Below the pieces are notes generated by a model, which was given only the letters and a program-made list of their open reading frames with translations, made no database searches and was not told the DNA's origin. This document shows, in pieces, positions 1 through 7,830 of a DNA stretch of 42,777 nt. Where the stretch lies: positions 1 to 42,777 of the forward strand of contig NZ_CABFMQ020000089.1 in assembly GCF_901905185.1 (NCBI RefSeq), read 5' to 3'. The DNA is from Methylocella tundrae (GTDB lineage: Bacteria; Pseudomonadota; Alphaproteobacteria; Rhizobiales; Beijerinckiaceae). Numbering within the stretch: the first letter of the stretch is position 1; each line of letters begins with the position of its first letter. The translations under genes and the position numbers were made by a program.

Positions 1-244
1 CGAGCGCCGCGTTCACATCGGCTTCGAGTTCGGGCGGGTAGCTCTTCCCGTTCGTGTAGAAATAGGTGCAGACTTCCGTCGTAATGGTGAAGCCGGGGGG
101 CACGGGAAGGCCGAGATTGGCCATCTCGGCGAGGTTTGCGCCCTTACCGCCGAGAAGGTCGCGCATTTTGGTCGTCCCTTCGGCCTTGCCGCCGCCGAAC
201 GCGTAAACCCATTTCGTCTTCGGCGCGCCGCTTTCTGTCGTCAA
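1..244 (-). CDS. ppdK: Pyruvate, phosphate dikinase, N-terminal part (runs off the window)
   Basis: PPDK interconverts pyruvate and phosphoenolpyruvate using ATP and phosphate. The minus strand translates to a typical PPDK start: [13 protein letters not shown], then a segment rich in [12 protein letters not shown], then [15 protein letters not shown]. These are the conserved first blocks of the nucleotide-binding domain. Only about 81 residues lie in the window; the family is near 880-900 aa. The start is set at TTG 244-242 because an in-frame stop lies upstream and no ATG intervenes. It is core metabolism and probably marks the edge of the catabolic island. Confidence 0.9.
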   Translation of the reverse strand, partial: MTTESGAPKTKWVYAFGGGKAEGTTKMRDLLGGKGANLAEMANLGLPVPPGFTITTEVCTYFYTNGKSYPPELEADVNAAL

Positions 245-374
245 AGTCCCGCCGAAGCTTTCTATGCTGTGATGCTGCGCTGCTTAGGCTTTGCAAAATC
301 TAAAGGTAAAAAGTCTCGGCGCATTTTGCGAATGCGAGCTAGATGCATGGCCTCAGCACGTGGTTGAAAAAGGA

Positions 375-408
375 GGCGGGTCCAGAGGATGGCTCGCATG
401 GACCCGCC
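375..408. repeat. Inverted repeat, 9-bp arms
   Basis: GGCGGGTCC at 375-383 pairs exactly with GGACCCGCC at 400-408 across a 16-base loop. No T-run follows on either strand, so it is not a clear intrinsic terminator. It lies upstream of ppdK and could be a leader hairpin or a protein site. Confidence 0.4.
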
Positions 409-696
409 CGAGTTTACAGCCAATAGGGAAGGAGTTTGGCCGTAATGCTAAACAGGAAACAAGGGAGCGAGTGACCCGAATTCGTTCTCGCGCCCAAGTT
501 GGCTTAGGGGATTGAGAGCCGCATCACGGCCGGCACGCGGAACCGCTCGCCGCCTATGACAGTAAGGCGCGCCTGGACGATATCGTTCTTCTGCCATCCC
601 AATAGAATTTGATGGTCAATGTCTAACGCCCGTCACTTGAGGTCTGAAGCGGCCATACCGCCAAACGTCAACGAAGCCTTAGCCGGTAAACTGCGC

Positions 697-709
697 ACTG
701 TCAACAGTT
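697..709. promoter_or_regulatory. Candidate GntR operator (site 1, orphan)
   Basis: ACTGTCAACAGTT is the reverse complement of AACTGTTGACAGT, the exact sequence found at 19684 before the ETF-QO operon. The nearest starts are ppdK, about 450 bp to the left, and nothing to the right, where the neighbouring operon ends. It may serve a long ppdK leader or be left over from a lost gene. Confidence 0.55.
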
Positions 710-813
710 ATCCATAAATCCCAGGTGCCTTTTGGCCTTTTGCGCCCGTAGTCTGAAATGCTTCAAGACCGAATTCCAACGAAAGCGATCAATGCCGATC
801 CGGTTTTAGGAGG

Positions 814-1155
814 TCAGACGCTGTAATTTCTTCGACCCGCATCAATTGATCCCAGAATTCCCCAAGTATCGGCGAAAACCCAGCCACCGTGAGGCAGTTC
901 TCGAACTTTTGCCGAATTATTAGCTCTGACGACGCTTCGAAGCGGCTGCGGTGAACGATGGGGGCCGCGGGGCTTTACTACGATCTCCACGGGTGATGTT
1001 CTCGGCCTCTCGCGGAGGCTCTCGATGATCTCCACCCAATCGGTGAGCGCCAGCAACGCGGAGTCAGCAAGCGCCTGCGGATTGAGTGTTGCAAGGTCAA
1101 TGGATCCGATTGTCTTTCGATCTCGTGTCGGATTGAGTTTCGCTAATCCATCCAC
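814..1155 (-). CDS. Hypothetical protein, doubtful
   Basis: A 113-residue frame starts with GTG inside the last codons of the upstream SDR gene, with a 13-bp overlap, which suggests translational coupling. I recognise no family, and see no signal peptide or membrane segment. Third-position GC is mixed and lower than in its neighbours. The middle part (about residues 30-70) has the most coding-like composition, so a decayed 3' gene of the operon is also possible. If real, it is the last gene of the operon that starts at 4954. Confidence 0.3.
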   Translation of the reverse strand: MDGLAKLNPTRDRKTIGSIDLATLNPQALADSALLALTDWVEIIESLRERPRTSPVEIVVKPRGPHRSPQPLRSVVRANNSAKVRELPHGGWVFADTWGILGSIDAGRRNYSV

Positions 1156-1934
1156 AACCCGCCGTTCACGTCGACGATCTCGCCGGTGATGAAAGCGCTT
1201 TCCTCAGCTGCGAGGAAAGCGATAGCGGCGGCCACCTCCTTAGCGGAGCCCATCCGACCGACCGGGAGCTGGCGCACGAGCGCGGCCGGGAAGTTTGTCG
1301 TCATCGGACTTGCGATCGGGCCGGGCGCCACGGCGTTGACGGTGACGCCGTGCGCCGCCAACTCCTTGGCGAGGCAAAGGGTCAGCGCATGCACACCCGC
1401 CTTAGCGGCCGCATAGGCGGCATTGGCCGCCTGCGCTTGTTCACCCGGGTCGAGCCACGGCCGTGGGTTACCGCCGTTCTTGGCGAGCGCCGAACCGACG
1501 TTGACAATGCGCACGTACCCTTTCGCCTTCATCGGCGCGATGACAGCCTGGTTGCACAGGAACACACCTTTTAGATTAATCGCCTGAACCCGTTCCCAAT
1601 CCTCCACGGAGATCGATTCGAACGATCCCAAAGAGGTAATTCCGGCTACCGTCACCAAAATGTCGACACCCCCGAAAGCGTCGACAGCGGCAATGACTGC
1701 ATCTTGAACTTGCGCTTTGTCGGATACGTCAGTGGGCGCGGTGAGAATGCCGACGTCGAAGCTCGATAGTTCGGCCGTTAGCGCCGCGAGATCGCCGATG
1801 CCGGCGAGGCAGAGGTTGGCGCCGCCGGCGGCCAAGCGCAACGCGACAGCGGAGCCGATGATCCCCGCCGCGCCAGTCACGATGGCCGTCCGCCCCGTAA
1901 AATCCACGGCCACCTGACCGGTACGCAAAGTCAT
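1143..1934 (-). CDS. SDR-family NAD(P)-dependent oxidoreductase
   Basis: A 263-residue classical short-chain dehydrogenase, expected to oxidise or reduce a hydroxyl/keto group with NAD(P). The nucleotide motif TGAAGIIG lies at residues 20-27, a variant of TGxxxGIG. The usual NNAG is replaced by TVAG at 95-98. The catalytic set is complete: Asn120, Ser148, Tyr174 and Lys178 (YAAAK). The C-terminal ITGEIVDVNGG is standard for FabG-like SDRs. It follows a flavoprotein gene by 11 bases, so it probably acts on the product or precursor of that enzyme, for example a cyclic ketone/alcohol pair. The substrate cannot be read from sequence. Confidence 0.88.
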   Translation of the reverse strand: MTLRTGQVAVDFTGRTAIVTGAAGIIGSAVALRLAAGGANLCLAGIGDLAALTAELSSFDVGILTAPTDVSDKAQVQDAVIAAVDAFGGVDILVTVAGITSLGSFESISVEDWERVQAINLKGVFLCNQAVIAPMKAKGYVRIVNVGSALAKNGGNPRPWLDPGEQAQAANAAYAAAKAGVHALTLCLAKELAAHGVTVNAVAPGPIASPMTTNFPAALVRQLPVGRMGSAKEVAAAIAFLAAEESAFITGEIVDVNGGLWMD

Positions 1935-1945
1935 AGCGGCTTACC

Positions 1946-3430
1946 CTAAAGAGCGGCGGCGTGTTGAGCGGCGAGGCGCCCAAACACCGCTCCGCGCAGG
2001 ACGGAAGTCGAGCCGGTATAGACTCGGTAATAGATGCCTGCCGTCTCGCCAGCGGCGTAAAGCCCGGGCAAAGGGTCACCATCCGTGTTCAACACTTGGG
2101 CGTGGCGGTTGATCTTGAGTCCGCCAAAAGTGAAGACGTTGGCCGAGATGATAGGATAGCAGCGATAGGTCGGCGTATCGATCGGCCGCGCCCAGTTCGA
2201 CTTCTTCGGCTCCAGTCCTTTGGTCGCCAGACCATCTAGCTCCAATGGCTTGTACACGCCGTCGCGGCAGGCGGCGTTATAGGCGTTCACCGTTTGCTCC
2301 AAAGTCCGGGGGTCGAGGCCGATCTTGTCCGCCAGCTCTGCTAGCGCGCCGCCGGTGATCGGCGATTGATTGGTGCGCAGGCTCTTTTTCCAATTCGGCA
2401 CCTCCTCGATTTTGGCGTCGAGGATTAGGTAGGCAATGCCGTCACGCTGCTCGTAGATGCGACGGGTAACGCTCTCATATACGGCGTCGACCGTACCCGG
2501 AGCCTCATCAGCGAAGCGCTGACCATCCTTGTTCACCAGAATGCCATAAGGGAAGGTGAATACCGCGGGCTCGGCGACGTCGGAGCGCGGGTCAACCGGC
2601 TCGGCGTGGTAACTGCCAAAATCACCGTTCGGCGCGGCTCCAATTTCAAGCGCCATGCGGATGCCTTCGCCTTTGTTGTAGTAGCCGCCGCGCGCTACAG
2701 GCCGCAGGTTGATGGAGCGCGGTCCGAGGTATTGCGCTAGCATTTCCGCGTTGCCCTCGAAACCGCCACAGGCCAACACGATGGCTTTGGCCGACACCGC
2801 GCGACGCTTACCTCGCTGCTGAACAACAAGACCTGCAACGGCGCCCTCAACGTCCGTCAGGAGCTTTTGTGCGGTAGAGTTAAAATGGATAGCGACGCCC
2901 TTTTCCTTGGCCTTGGCGGTGAGCGTCTCGACCAGGGCTAGCCCCCCGCCCACGGGCAAGAGACGCGTCGTTGTCGTGGTAATGAACGCGGTCGGCAGGA
3001 ACTCAAACTTGACGCCAAGCCTTTCCAGCCAGCGTAATGTCGGTCCCGCGTTCTCTGCGAGACTTCCGATAATCTCCGGGTCCAACATACTGAGCGAGCG
3101 CATCAGAGGCGACCAATTCTGGTAGTCGCGCGTCGCTTCCTGTAGGAAGCTCGGGTCGATGTAGCCGCCAGCGTTTTCGGCAAAGTGATATTCGAAGTCG
3201 TCGGCCGTTTCATCCACGCTTTTCATGCGCAGATAGGCCTCTGTGTAGCGCGTGTTGCCTCCATGCTCGCCCTCGGCCGCGCGTTCGACTATCCCCACTC
3301 GCTGGCCGGATTCAGCCGCGGTAACCGCCGCCGAAAGGCCGGCGATACCACTGCCGACTACGACGATATCGTAAGCGTCCCTTTCGTTATCCTGCACGAT
3401 TGTCCTTTCCCCTCGGCCCGTCTTTGGCAT
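1946..3430 (-). CDS. FAD-dependent oxidoreductase, fumarate reductase/tricarballylate dehydrogenase-like
   Basis: A 494-residue flavoprotein of the FAD_binding_2 group (fumarate reductase, KstD, TcuA). It has a dinucleotide fold with GSGIAG at residues 26-31, a GGNTRYT segment after the FAD-binding acidic residue, and an ACGGFEGN motif. The C-terminal GLYAAGETAG closes the FAD site. There is no signal peptide or heme-binding CXXCH, so it is a soluble cytoplasmic dehydrogenase rather than a periplasmic fumarate reductase. A carbon-carbon desaturation next to a carbonyl or carboxyl is the expected chemistry. No strong ribosome site precedes ATG 3430. GTG 3397 has a purine-rich AGGGGAAAGGA before it and is a good alternative start. 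It is one of three related flavoproteins in the window. Confidence 0.85.
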   Translation of the reverse strand: MPKTGRGERTIVQDNERDAYDIVVVGSGIAGLSAAVTAAESGQRVGIVERAAEGEHGGNTRYTEAYLRMKSVDETADDFEYHFAENAGGYIDPSFLQEATRDYQNWSPLMRSLSMLDPEIIGSLAENAGPTLRWLERLGVKFEFLPTAFITTTTTRLLPVGGGLALVETLTAKAKEKGVAIHFNSTAQKLLTDVEGAVAGLVVQQRGKRRAVSAKAIVLACGGFEGNAEMLAQYLGPRSINLRPVARGGYYNKGEGIRMALEIGAAPNGDFGSYHAEPVDPRSDVAEPAVFTFPYGILVNKDGQRFADEAPGTVDAVYESVTRRIYEQRDGIAYLILDAKIEEVPNWKKSLRTNQSPITGGALAELADKIGLDPRTLEQTVNAYNAACRDGVYKPLELDGLATKGLEPKKSNWARPIDTPTYRCYPIISANVFTFGGLKINRHAQVLNTDGDPLPGLYAAGETAGIYYRVYTGSTSVLRGAVFGRLAAQHAAAL

Positions 3431-3441
3431 ATTTTACAAGT

Positions 3442-4311
3442 TTAGCTCACCACGTGATAGCGCGCCTCTCGCTTGTCCCACGTCCCCTTGGCGACGACGC
3501 GCTGACGCTCATCGAACGACGCGAGGCGATCTGCGACCGACACCAAGGAGCGTTCATCCTTCAACACACTCAACACCTCACGCGACGCCTTCAGCGCAGC
3601 CTGTAAGGCCGCGTTCGCATAGAGCACGATCGAGAAACCCAATTCCGTCAGGTGCCGCTGGCCAAGGTCTGGCGTCTTACCGCCAAAGACGATATTCGCC
3701 ACCTGCGGCGAGGTAATCTCTCGACCGATGCGCTCCATTTCGGCAATCGTGGTGGGCGCCTCCACAAAGGTTGCGTCCGCGCCTGCTTCAATGAAGGCGT
3801 GCGCGCGGTCGATGGCGCGGTCGATGCCCTCCACCGCGATAGCGTCAGTACGGGCGATAATTTGGAGGTCGCTATCATGGCGCGCGTCGACAGCAGCCTT
3901 GATCTTCTGGACCATCTCGGCGCAGGGTATCACCTCTTTACCCGCAAAGTGACCGCACTTCTTGGGAAAGACTTGATCCTCGAGTTGGATAGCGGCAGCG
4001 CCGGCACGTTCGAACTGGAGTACCGAACGGTAGACGTTGAGCGCATTGCCGAAGCCAGTATCGGCGTCGACGATCAGCGGCAACGACACCGCGTCGCTGA
4101 TCGCGGAGACAGCGTTGGCGATCTCAGTAGCAGATGTCAAGCCGATGTCGGGCATTCCCAATTGCATGTTGGCTATGCCGGCGCCAGTCACATACACGCA
4201 CTCGAAACCGAGATCTTCGATGACCCGTGCGAAAAGAGCGTTCGCTGCCCCGGGTGCGGTCACAGCGGTCCGACGCGCCATGATCAGCTTCAATCTCGTC
4301 GTGTTCCGCAT
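3442..4311 (-). CDS. PEP mutase / isocitrate lyase superfamily lyase
   Basis: About 289 residues of the PEP mutase/isocitrate lyase TIM-barrel family. Members cleave C-C bonds in 2-hydroxy-dicarboxylates (2-methylisocitrate, 2,3-dimethylmalate) or act on phosphonates or oxaloacetate. Metal-site residues are visible at VDADTGFGN (Asp82, Asp84) and QLEDQ (Glu111, Asp112). The flexible loop KKCGH at 117-121 carries the catalytic Cys119, which favours a C-C lyase over a phosphomutase. ATG 4311 is chosen because AGAGGA lies 7 bases upstream; earlier in-frame codons would overlap the upstream gene. Exact substrate unknown. In this operon it could split a branched hydroxy-diacid fragment. Confidence 0.85.
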   Translation of the reverse strand: MRNTTRLKLIMARRTAVTAPGAANALFARVIEDLGFECVYVTGAGIANMQLGMPDIGLTSATEIANAVSAISDAVSLPLIVDADTGFGNALNVYRSVLQFERAGAAAIQLEDQVFPKKCGHFAGKEVIPCAEMVQKIKAAVDARHDSDLQIIARTDAIAVEGIDRAIDRAHAFIEAGADATFVEAPTTIAEMERIGREITSPQVANIVFGGKTPDLGQRHLTELGFSIVLYANAALQAALKASREVLSVLKDERSLVSVADRLASFDERQRVVAKGTWDKREARYHVVS

Positions 4312-4348
4312 ATGGGCGTCCTCTGGGGTCCGTAATGAAGTCATCGCC

Positions 4349-4954
4349 TTACGCCGCGAACTGTGGCGAGGTCGAAATCGTGGCGAACAGAGGCAGCATC
4401 TTTTCAATGGAGAAAGCATGCCATTCGGCACTTGGCGCGGCGCAGACGTCTTCGAGTACAGTCACTGCGAGACCGGCGTCATCGGCTGCGCGGGCTGTCG
4501 CCTCCACGACGAGATTGGTGACGACGCCGCCAAGGACGACATGCTTTACGCCGCGTTGCAGGAGCCAGTTGAGGAGCCCTGTGTTGAAGAACGGGTTAAC
4601 GCATTGCTTGGTAAAAATCAGCTCATTCTCGGCGGGGGCGAGGATCTCCGGGAATTCCGTCCCCCAGGTTCCGAGGATCGCTGCGTTATGCTCCTTTAGT
4701 CTTGAGATGCGCGGGGCGACGCTGACGGCGTCGGCATAGTCCGCCCGGAAACCCAAACGTACATGAATAACCGGATTGCTGCGCGCCCGCGCTGCGTCCA
4801 AAGCTCTGCGTGCGTTCTGCAGCACCTTCCGTTCGGCGACGATCGGCGCCAGTCCGCCTTTCCCGATTTTGCCGGTTGGGTCAACCATTTCGTTTTGCAG
4901 ATCAAGCAGTAGCAGCGCCACGTCTTGCGTCATATTGGTGCGATTCGTGGCCAT
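4349..4954 (-). CDS. Isochorismatase-fold (cysteine hydrolase family) protein lacking the nucleophilic Cys
   Basis: A 201-residue isochorismatase-like protein. The acid Asp18 (LLLLDLQNEM) and Lys116 (FTKQ) of the usual triad are present. The nucleophile position in the GGVVTNLVVE block is Val149 instead of Cys. True isochorismatases such as EntB and PhzD also lack this Cys and hydrolyse vinyl ethers, whereas amidases of the family (nicotinamidase, maleamate amidase) need it. So it is unlikely to be an ordinary amidase. First gene of a minus operon, with AAGGAAA before the ATG and two GntR-type palindromes about 110-155 bp upstream. Confidence 0.82.
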   Translation of the reverse strand: MATNRTNMTQDVALLLLDLQNEMVDPTGKIGKGGLAPIVAERKVLQNARRALDAARARSNPVIHVRLGFRADYADAVSVAPRISRLKEHNAAILGTWGTEFPEILAPAENELIFTKQCVNPFFNTGLLNWLLQRGVKHVVLGGVVTNLVVEATARAADDAGLAVTVLEDVCAAPSAEWHAFSIEKMLPLFATISTSPQFAA

Positions 4955-5059
4955 TATCGATTTCCTTGAAACTTCCTATTTCCGAGTGTTTTTTCAACGC
5001 CACCGTGGGCAGGAGAGGTTGCAGCGCCGGAAACGACGACTATCATTGACTTTGTATAT

Positions 5060-5070
5060 TGTCGACAGTT
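5060..5070. promoter_or_regulatory. Candidate GntR operator (site 2)
   Basis: TGTCGACAGTT, preceded by AT and followed by TT, matches one full half and the core of AACTGTNNACAGTT. Its centre is 42 bp (four helical turns) from that of site 3, so two dimers could sit on the same face. It lies in the divergent promoter region and is closer to the leftward operon. Confidence 0.6.
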
Positions 5071-5098
5071 TTCTAGCAGTGGCCCGTGAATTTACGAA

Positions 5099-5111
5099 AA
5101 CTGTTGACAGT
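5099..5111. promoter_or_regulatory. Candidate GntR operator (site 3), overlapping a -35 box
   Basis: AACTGTTGACAGT (5099-5111) is palindromic around TGTTGACA and fits the FCD/FadR-type pattern with GT-N2-AC in the centre. It contains TTGACA at 5104-5109. A -10-like TACCAT follows at 5126-5131 with 16-bp spacing. Binding here would block transcription of the regulator gene at 5138, which suggests autorepression. Confidence 0.65.
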
Positions 5112-5137
5112 ATCGCGATGCGCATTACCATTTGTCC

Positions 5138-5821
5138 ATGGACCCTGAATCCAGCATGCACCCCGTCGAAGCGCATTCGCTCGTCGACGCAATCGCACGT
5201 CAACTTGAAGGCGCGATTTTCAGCGGCGAACTGGCGCCGGGCGCCAAACTGAGCGAACTTGGGCTTGCCAAGAGGCTAGGCGTGAGCCGTGGGCCGTTGC
5301 GCGAAGCGATTCGTCGGCTGGAAGGCAGAAAGCTTATTCAGCGTATCCCCAACATCGGGGCGCGGGTTGCCGAACTATCGCCTCGCGACCTGCATGACGT
5401 CCTCGTCGTCCGCGAGGCGCTTGAAGGCATGGCCTGCCGGTGCGCGGCTGAACAGATGGACGATGGTGAGATCTCCTCATTACGCGACCTGTTGAATGAA
5501 CATGGCCGACAAGAAGCCGTCAGCGCTGGCACCGGCTATTATCAGGAAGGGAAGGATTTCGACTTTCATTTTCGGATTATCAAGGCAAGCAAAAACGAGC
5601 GCTTGATCGGCATGCTATGCAACGACTTGTACGACCTTTTGCGTGTTTATCGCTACAAATCGAGCACTTTGCAGGGACGCGCTAGGAAGGCGTTCCACGA
5701 ACATGAAGTCATAGTCGACGCCTTGGCTGGGCGCGACCCGGACCGTGCCGAAGCCGCGATGCGTCGGCACCTACGCAATGCTCGCGCACATATCGAGAAG
5801 CGCGCCGCCGCCAAGGAATGA
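5138..5821 (+). CDS. GntR family transcriptional regulator, FCD domain
   Basis: A 227-residue FadR-subfamily regulator. The N-terminal winged helix-turn-helix (about residues 10-75) has the typical pattern ending LGVSRGPLREAIRRLE. The all-helical FCD effector domain shows the expected metal/ligand residues: Asp and His in DFDFHF, His in FHEHEV, and a last His in MRRHL. Effectors of this group are usually small carboxylates or metabolites. No ribosome site precedes ATG 5138. The promoter inferred from TTGACA/TACCAT would start transcription at or next to the ATG, so the mRNA may be leaderless. Divergent from the 4954 operon; it is the best candidate to bind AACTGTNNACAGTT sites across the window. 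Confidence 0.9.
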   Translation: MDPESSMHPVEAHSLVDAIARQLEGAIFSGELAPGAKLSELGLAKRLGVSRGPLREAIRRLEGRKLIQRIPNIGARVAELSPRDLHDVLVVREALEGMACRCAAEQMDDGEISSLRDLLNEHGRQEAVSAGTGYYQEGKDFDFHFRIIKASKNERLIGMLCNDLYDLLRVYRYKSSTLQGRARKAFHEHEVIVDALAGRDPDRAEAAMRRHLRNARAHIEKRAAAKE

Positions 5822-5915
5822 GGCCCGCTCATCCGCCAAGTCGCAGTCGCACCGCACGGCGCTTTAACCGACGTATCATCCTTTCAGAGGAAAATATCTC
5901 CCCGTCGCACTCGCG

Positions 5916-5929
5916 TTTTGCTTGACGCA
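5916..5929. promoter_or_regulatory. Motif shared with the IclR / lower-pathway promoter region
   Basis: TTTTGCTTGACGCA is identical to 28183-28196, between the hydratase and iclR-type genes. At 28183 it is part of an inverted repeat (TTTGC, 5 bases, GCAAA). Here the right arm is incomplete. It could be a second IclR site controlling the porin. Confidence 0.4.
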
Positions 5930-6089
5930 TCCGAGATCGTTGGCGCGCGCCGATGCGACAACGCGCCCTTATTAGTCGCGATTTGCGACCGTCCGCGAAG
6001 ATCGGGTTCTAAGTTTGCGCCTCCATCTCTGTTACATAAAGGTCGCACGAGACCGAGACCCGCCAAAGGGACCTGCTACCGAGATCGAA

Positions 6090-6103
6090 AACTGTAGACA
6101 GTT
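6090..6103. promoter_or_regulatory. Candidate GntR operator (site 4)
   Basis: AACTGTAGACAGTT has perfect 6-base arms around GA and lies 69 bp before the porin ATG. TAGACA inside it may be a -35 box, as TTGACA is at site 3. Confidence 0.65.
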
Positions 6104-6172
6104 GTCATTATTCCTGAGTAAATCGCTTATGAGTGCCTCGATGCATTTCACATAAACGAGCGGGAGGAATAT

Positions 6173-7654
6173 ATGAAGCTGCGCGGCGCCGCTGCACTAG
6201 TTGTCAGTTTACTTCTTGGCGGGGGTGCGCTCGCCGACGAAAAAGCGAATCTTACCGGCGACATGGACAAGGGATCCACGGTGCCGCCCAAACATGAGAC
6301 AGCGAAAACCAATCGCAAAAAGATACAAGCTATAGGCAAAGCCGACGTCATGGGTCCTCCGCCACAATCTGCCGAAGCGGCGTTTGCGGCTACAATGGCG
6401 GCCTCGCCGGCTCGCTTTGATCAGGCTTTTGGCTGGAAAGGCTGGAACATTCCGTTTCCTTCTTTCGGCGACAGTCTGTTGCAGGATTACGGCGGCTGGC
6501 GCTCAACTCTCGCTAACAATGGATTCGCAATTATTGCTTATAACGTAACTATTTTCAGCGATAATATGTTATCTCATCCGCAATCTAGCGCTCCTGGGCT
6601 TCAATCCTATTGGGGCCAAAGGCCCAGCTTCTTAAATTCGCCGCAAGTTTTTTTGACCGTCGATCTTAGCCGTTACGGCATTCCAGACGGTCAAATAGGA
6701 ATCGCCGGCGTCCAGACTGCTTCCACGATGAATAATTTCACCCCTAGACAATTCGGGCTCGGCGGCTTGCAATATTATCAGACTCTCTTTGATAAAAAAG
6801 TAGAAGTGCTAGTCGGCTATCTTCAAGGCTCTCAATCCTTCGTCGGCACATATATAGGCGGCAATGTCGCTAGCCCATTCGGTCCTTCCGCGTCAATTCC
6901 CTTTGAACTCGGACTGTCAAGTCCAGGTGAATCCGCGCCGGCGGCTATCATTACCTATCACATGACTGACGCCCTCTATAATGAATTTGGCATACAACGA
7001 AGCCTTAGCCCCACACCCAACGTGTTGGTGGATACCATAGCAAAGAACCCGACAAACTTGCGGTTTACCGTGCCGAGCTGGGCGCCGCTCCTGATTGACG
7101 AAATTGGCTACAAAAACGCCGCCGCGCCAGGCGAGCCGCAGACTTGGGCGCGGTTCGGCATCATGCACAATTTTTCGCAATATCAGAATTTTGCTACCGG
7201 CGGCACGAGCCAAAATAACGCCGCGTATTTCCTTGCGGACCGCCAGCTCTGGCAAGCCGATCCGTCGATGCCCTTTACCGCTTATCGCGGCATATACGCC
7301 GGCGTGTCCGCAATGTATGCGCCGCCGGAGACGGCGGCCTTCAGCCAATATTACGAGGGCAGGCTCTATGCGATTGGCTTGTTCGACGCTCGGCCGCAAG
7401 ACATGATAAGCGTCGTGTATAATCATCAAGTCACCAGCCAATATATCGCGGATCCTACAAATGCAGTCTCGACGCTAACAGGAATATCCGCCCGGCACGC
7501 AACCAATTCAGTGACCGCCTCCTATTTGGCCCATCTCATGCCTGGTCTATATTCTTCGGTGGGCTTGAGCTACACCGATCATCCAAGCCTAACCTATTAT
7601 CCAGGGGAAGGCAGCGCACTCCTCTTTCTGGCGAGCGTCTTTACGATGTTTTGA
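6173..7654 (+). CDS. OprB-like outer-membrane porin
   Basis: A 493-residue secreted beta-barrel protein. Residues 1-22 form a signal peptide (positive start, hydrophobic core, ALA before the cleavage site). The mature N-terminus is polar and low-complexity to about residue 85. The barrel then starts with a DYGGWRSTLANNGF segment, typical of carbohydrate-selective porins of the OprB family. The protein ends in Phe, the usual barrel-assembly signal. GGGAGGAAT precedes the ATG. Base composition is clearly more AT-rich than the neighbouring genes. A GntR-type operator upstream suggests substrate-linked control. It is probably the outer-membrane entry for the catabolised compound, although OprB homologues often carry sugars. 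Confidence 0.8.
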   Translation: MKLRGAAALVVSLLLGGGALADEKANLTGDMDKGSTVPPKHETAKTNRKKIQAIGKADVMGPPPQSAEAAFAATMAASPARFDQAFGWKGWNIPFPSFGDSLLQDYGGWRSTLANNGFAIIAYNVTIFSDNMLSHPQSSAPGLQSYWGQRPSFLNSPQVFLTVDLSRYGIPDGQIGIAGVQTASTMNNFTPRQFGLGGLQYYQTLFDKKVEVLVGYLQGSQSFVGTYIGGNVASPFGPSASIPFELGLSSPGESAPAAIITYHMTDALYNEFGIQRSLSPTPNVLVDTIAKNPTNLRFTVPSWAPLLIDEIGYKNAAAPGEPQTWARFGIMHNFSQYQNFATGGTSQNNAAYFLADRQLWQADPSMPFTAYRGIYAGVSAMYAPPETAAFSQYYEGRLYAIGLFDARPQDMISVVYNHQVTSQYIADPTNAVSTLTGISARHATNSVTASYLAHLMPGLYSSVGLSYTDHPSLTYYPGEGSALLFLASVFTMF

Positions 7655-7749
7655 CGCTGGATAGTGAGAACAGGATGAGCCTTAGATAGAGATCGAAGTG
7701 TCAAGCGCATGTCGTCGAGCTGCCTGATCGATCTCGGTTAGGCGTAGTT

Positions 7750-7794
7750 TAACGCCAACGTGGTTCGCGAAGACCGTCGGCCACATTGGCGTTA
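7750..7794. repeat. Long inverted repeat upstream of the flavoprotein gene
   Basis: Bases 7750-7763 and 7781-7794 form 14-base arms with one mismatch (core AACGCCAA/TTGGCGTT) around a 17-base loop. It lies between the porin stop and the next gene. No T-run follows on the plus strand, so it may be a processing or stabilising hairpin, an attenuator or an operator. Confidence 0.55.
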
Positions 7795-7830
7795 TTACGA
7801 TTTGTCGCATATGCCGTGGGGGACTATGGA

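Larger units (their letters stand above)
245..813. other. Intergenic region with an orphan GntR-type palindrome and a hairpin
   Basis: No convincing gene was found in this 569-base stretch. It holds a 9-bp inverted repeat at 375-408 and a palindrome at 697-709 of the same type as those in front of the catabolic operons. Short reading frames exist but lack a ribosome site, family motifs or codon bias. Confidence 0.6.
5822..6172. other. Intergenic region upstream of the porin
   Basis: No gene is supported in these 351 bases. Two regulatory signals are visible: a 14-base word at 5916-5929 shared with the IclR promoter region, and a GntR-type palindrome at 6090-6103. Confidence 0.6.

Noticed and set aside
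291..515. 74-codon plus-strand reading frame in the first intergenic region
   Set aside because: No family similarity, no ribosome site and poor codon bias.
1661..1687. TGTCGACA-like words inside the SDR gene
   Set aside because: They lack the outer AAC/GTT arms and lie in coding sequence, so they are probably chance.
5884..6066. Short minus-strand frame upstream of the porin
   Set aside because: It overlaps two regulatory motifs and has no protein features.
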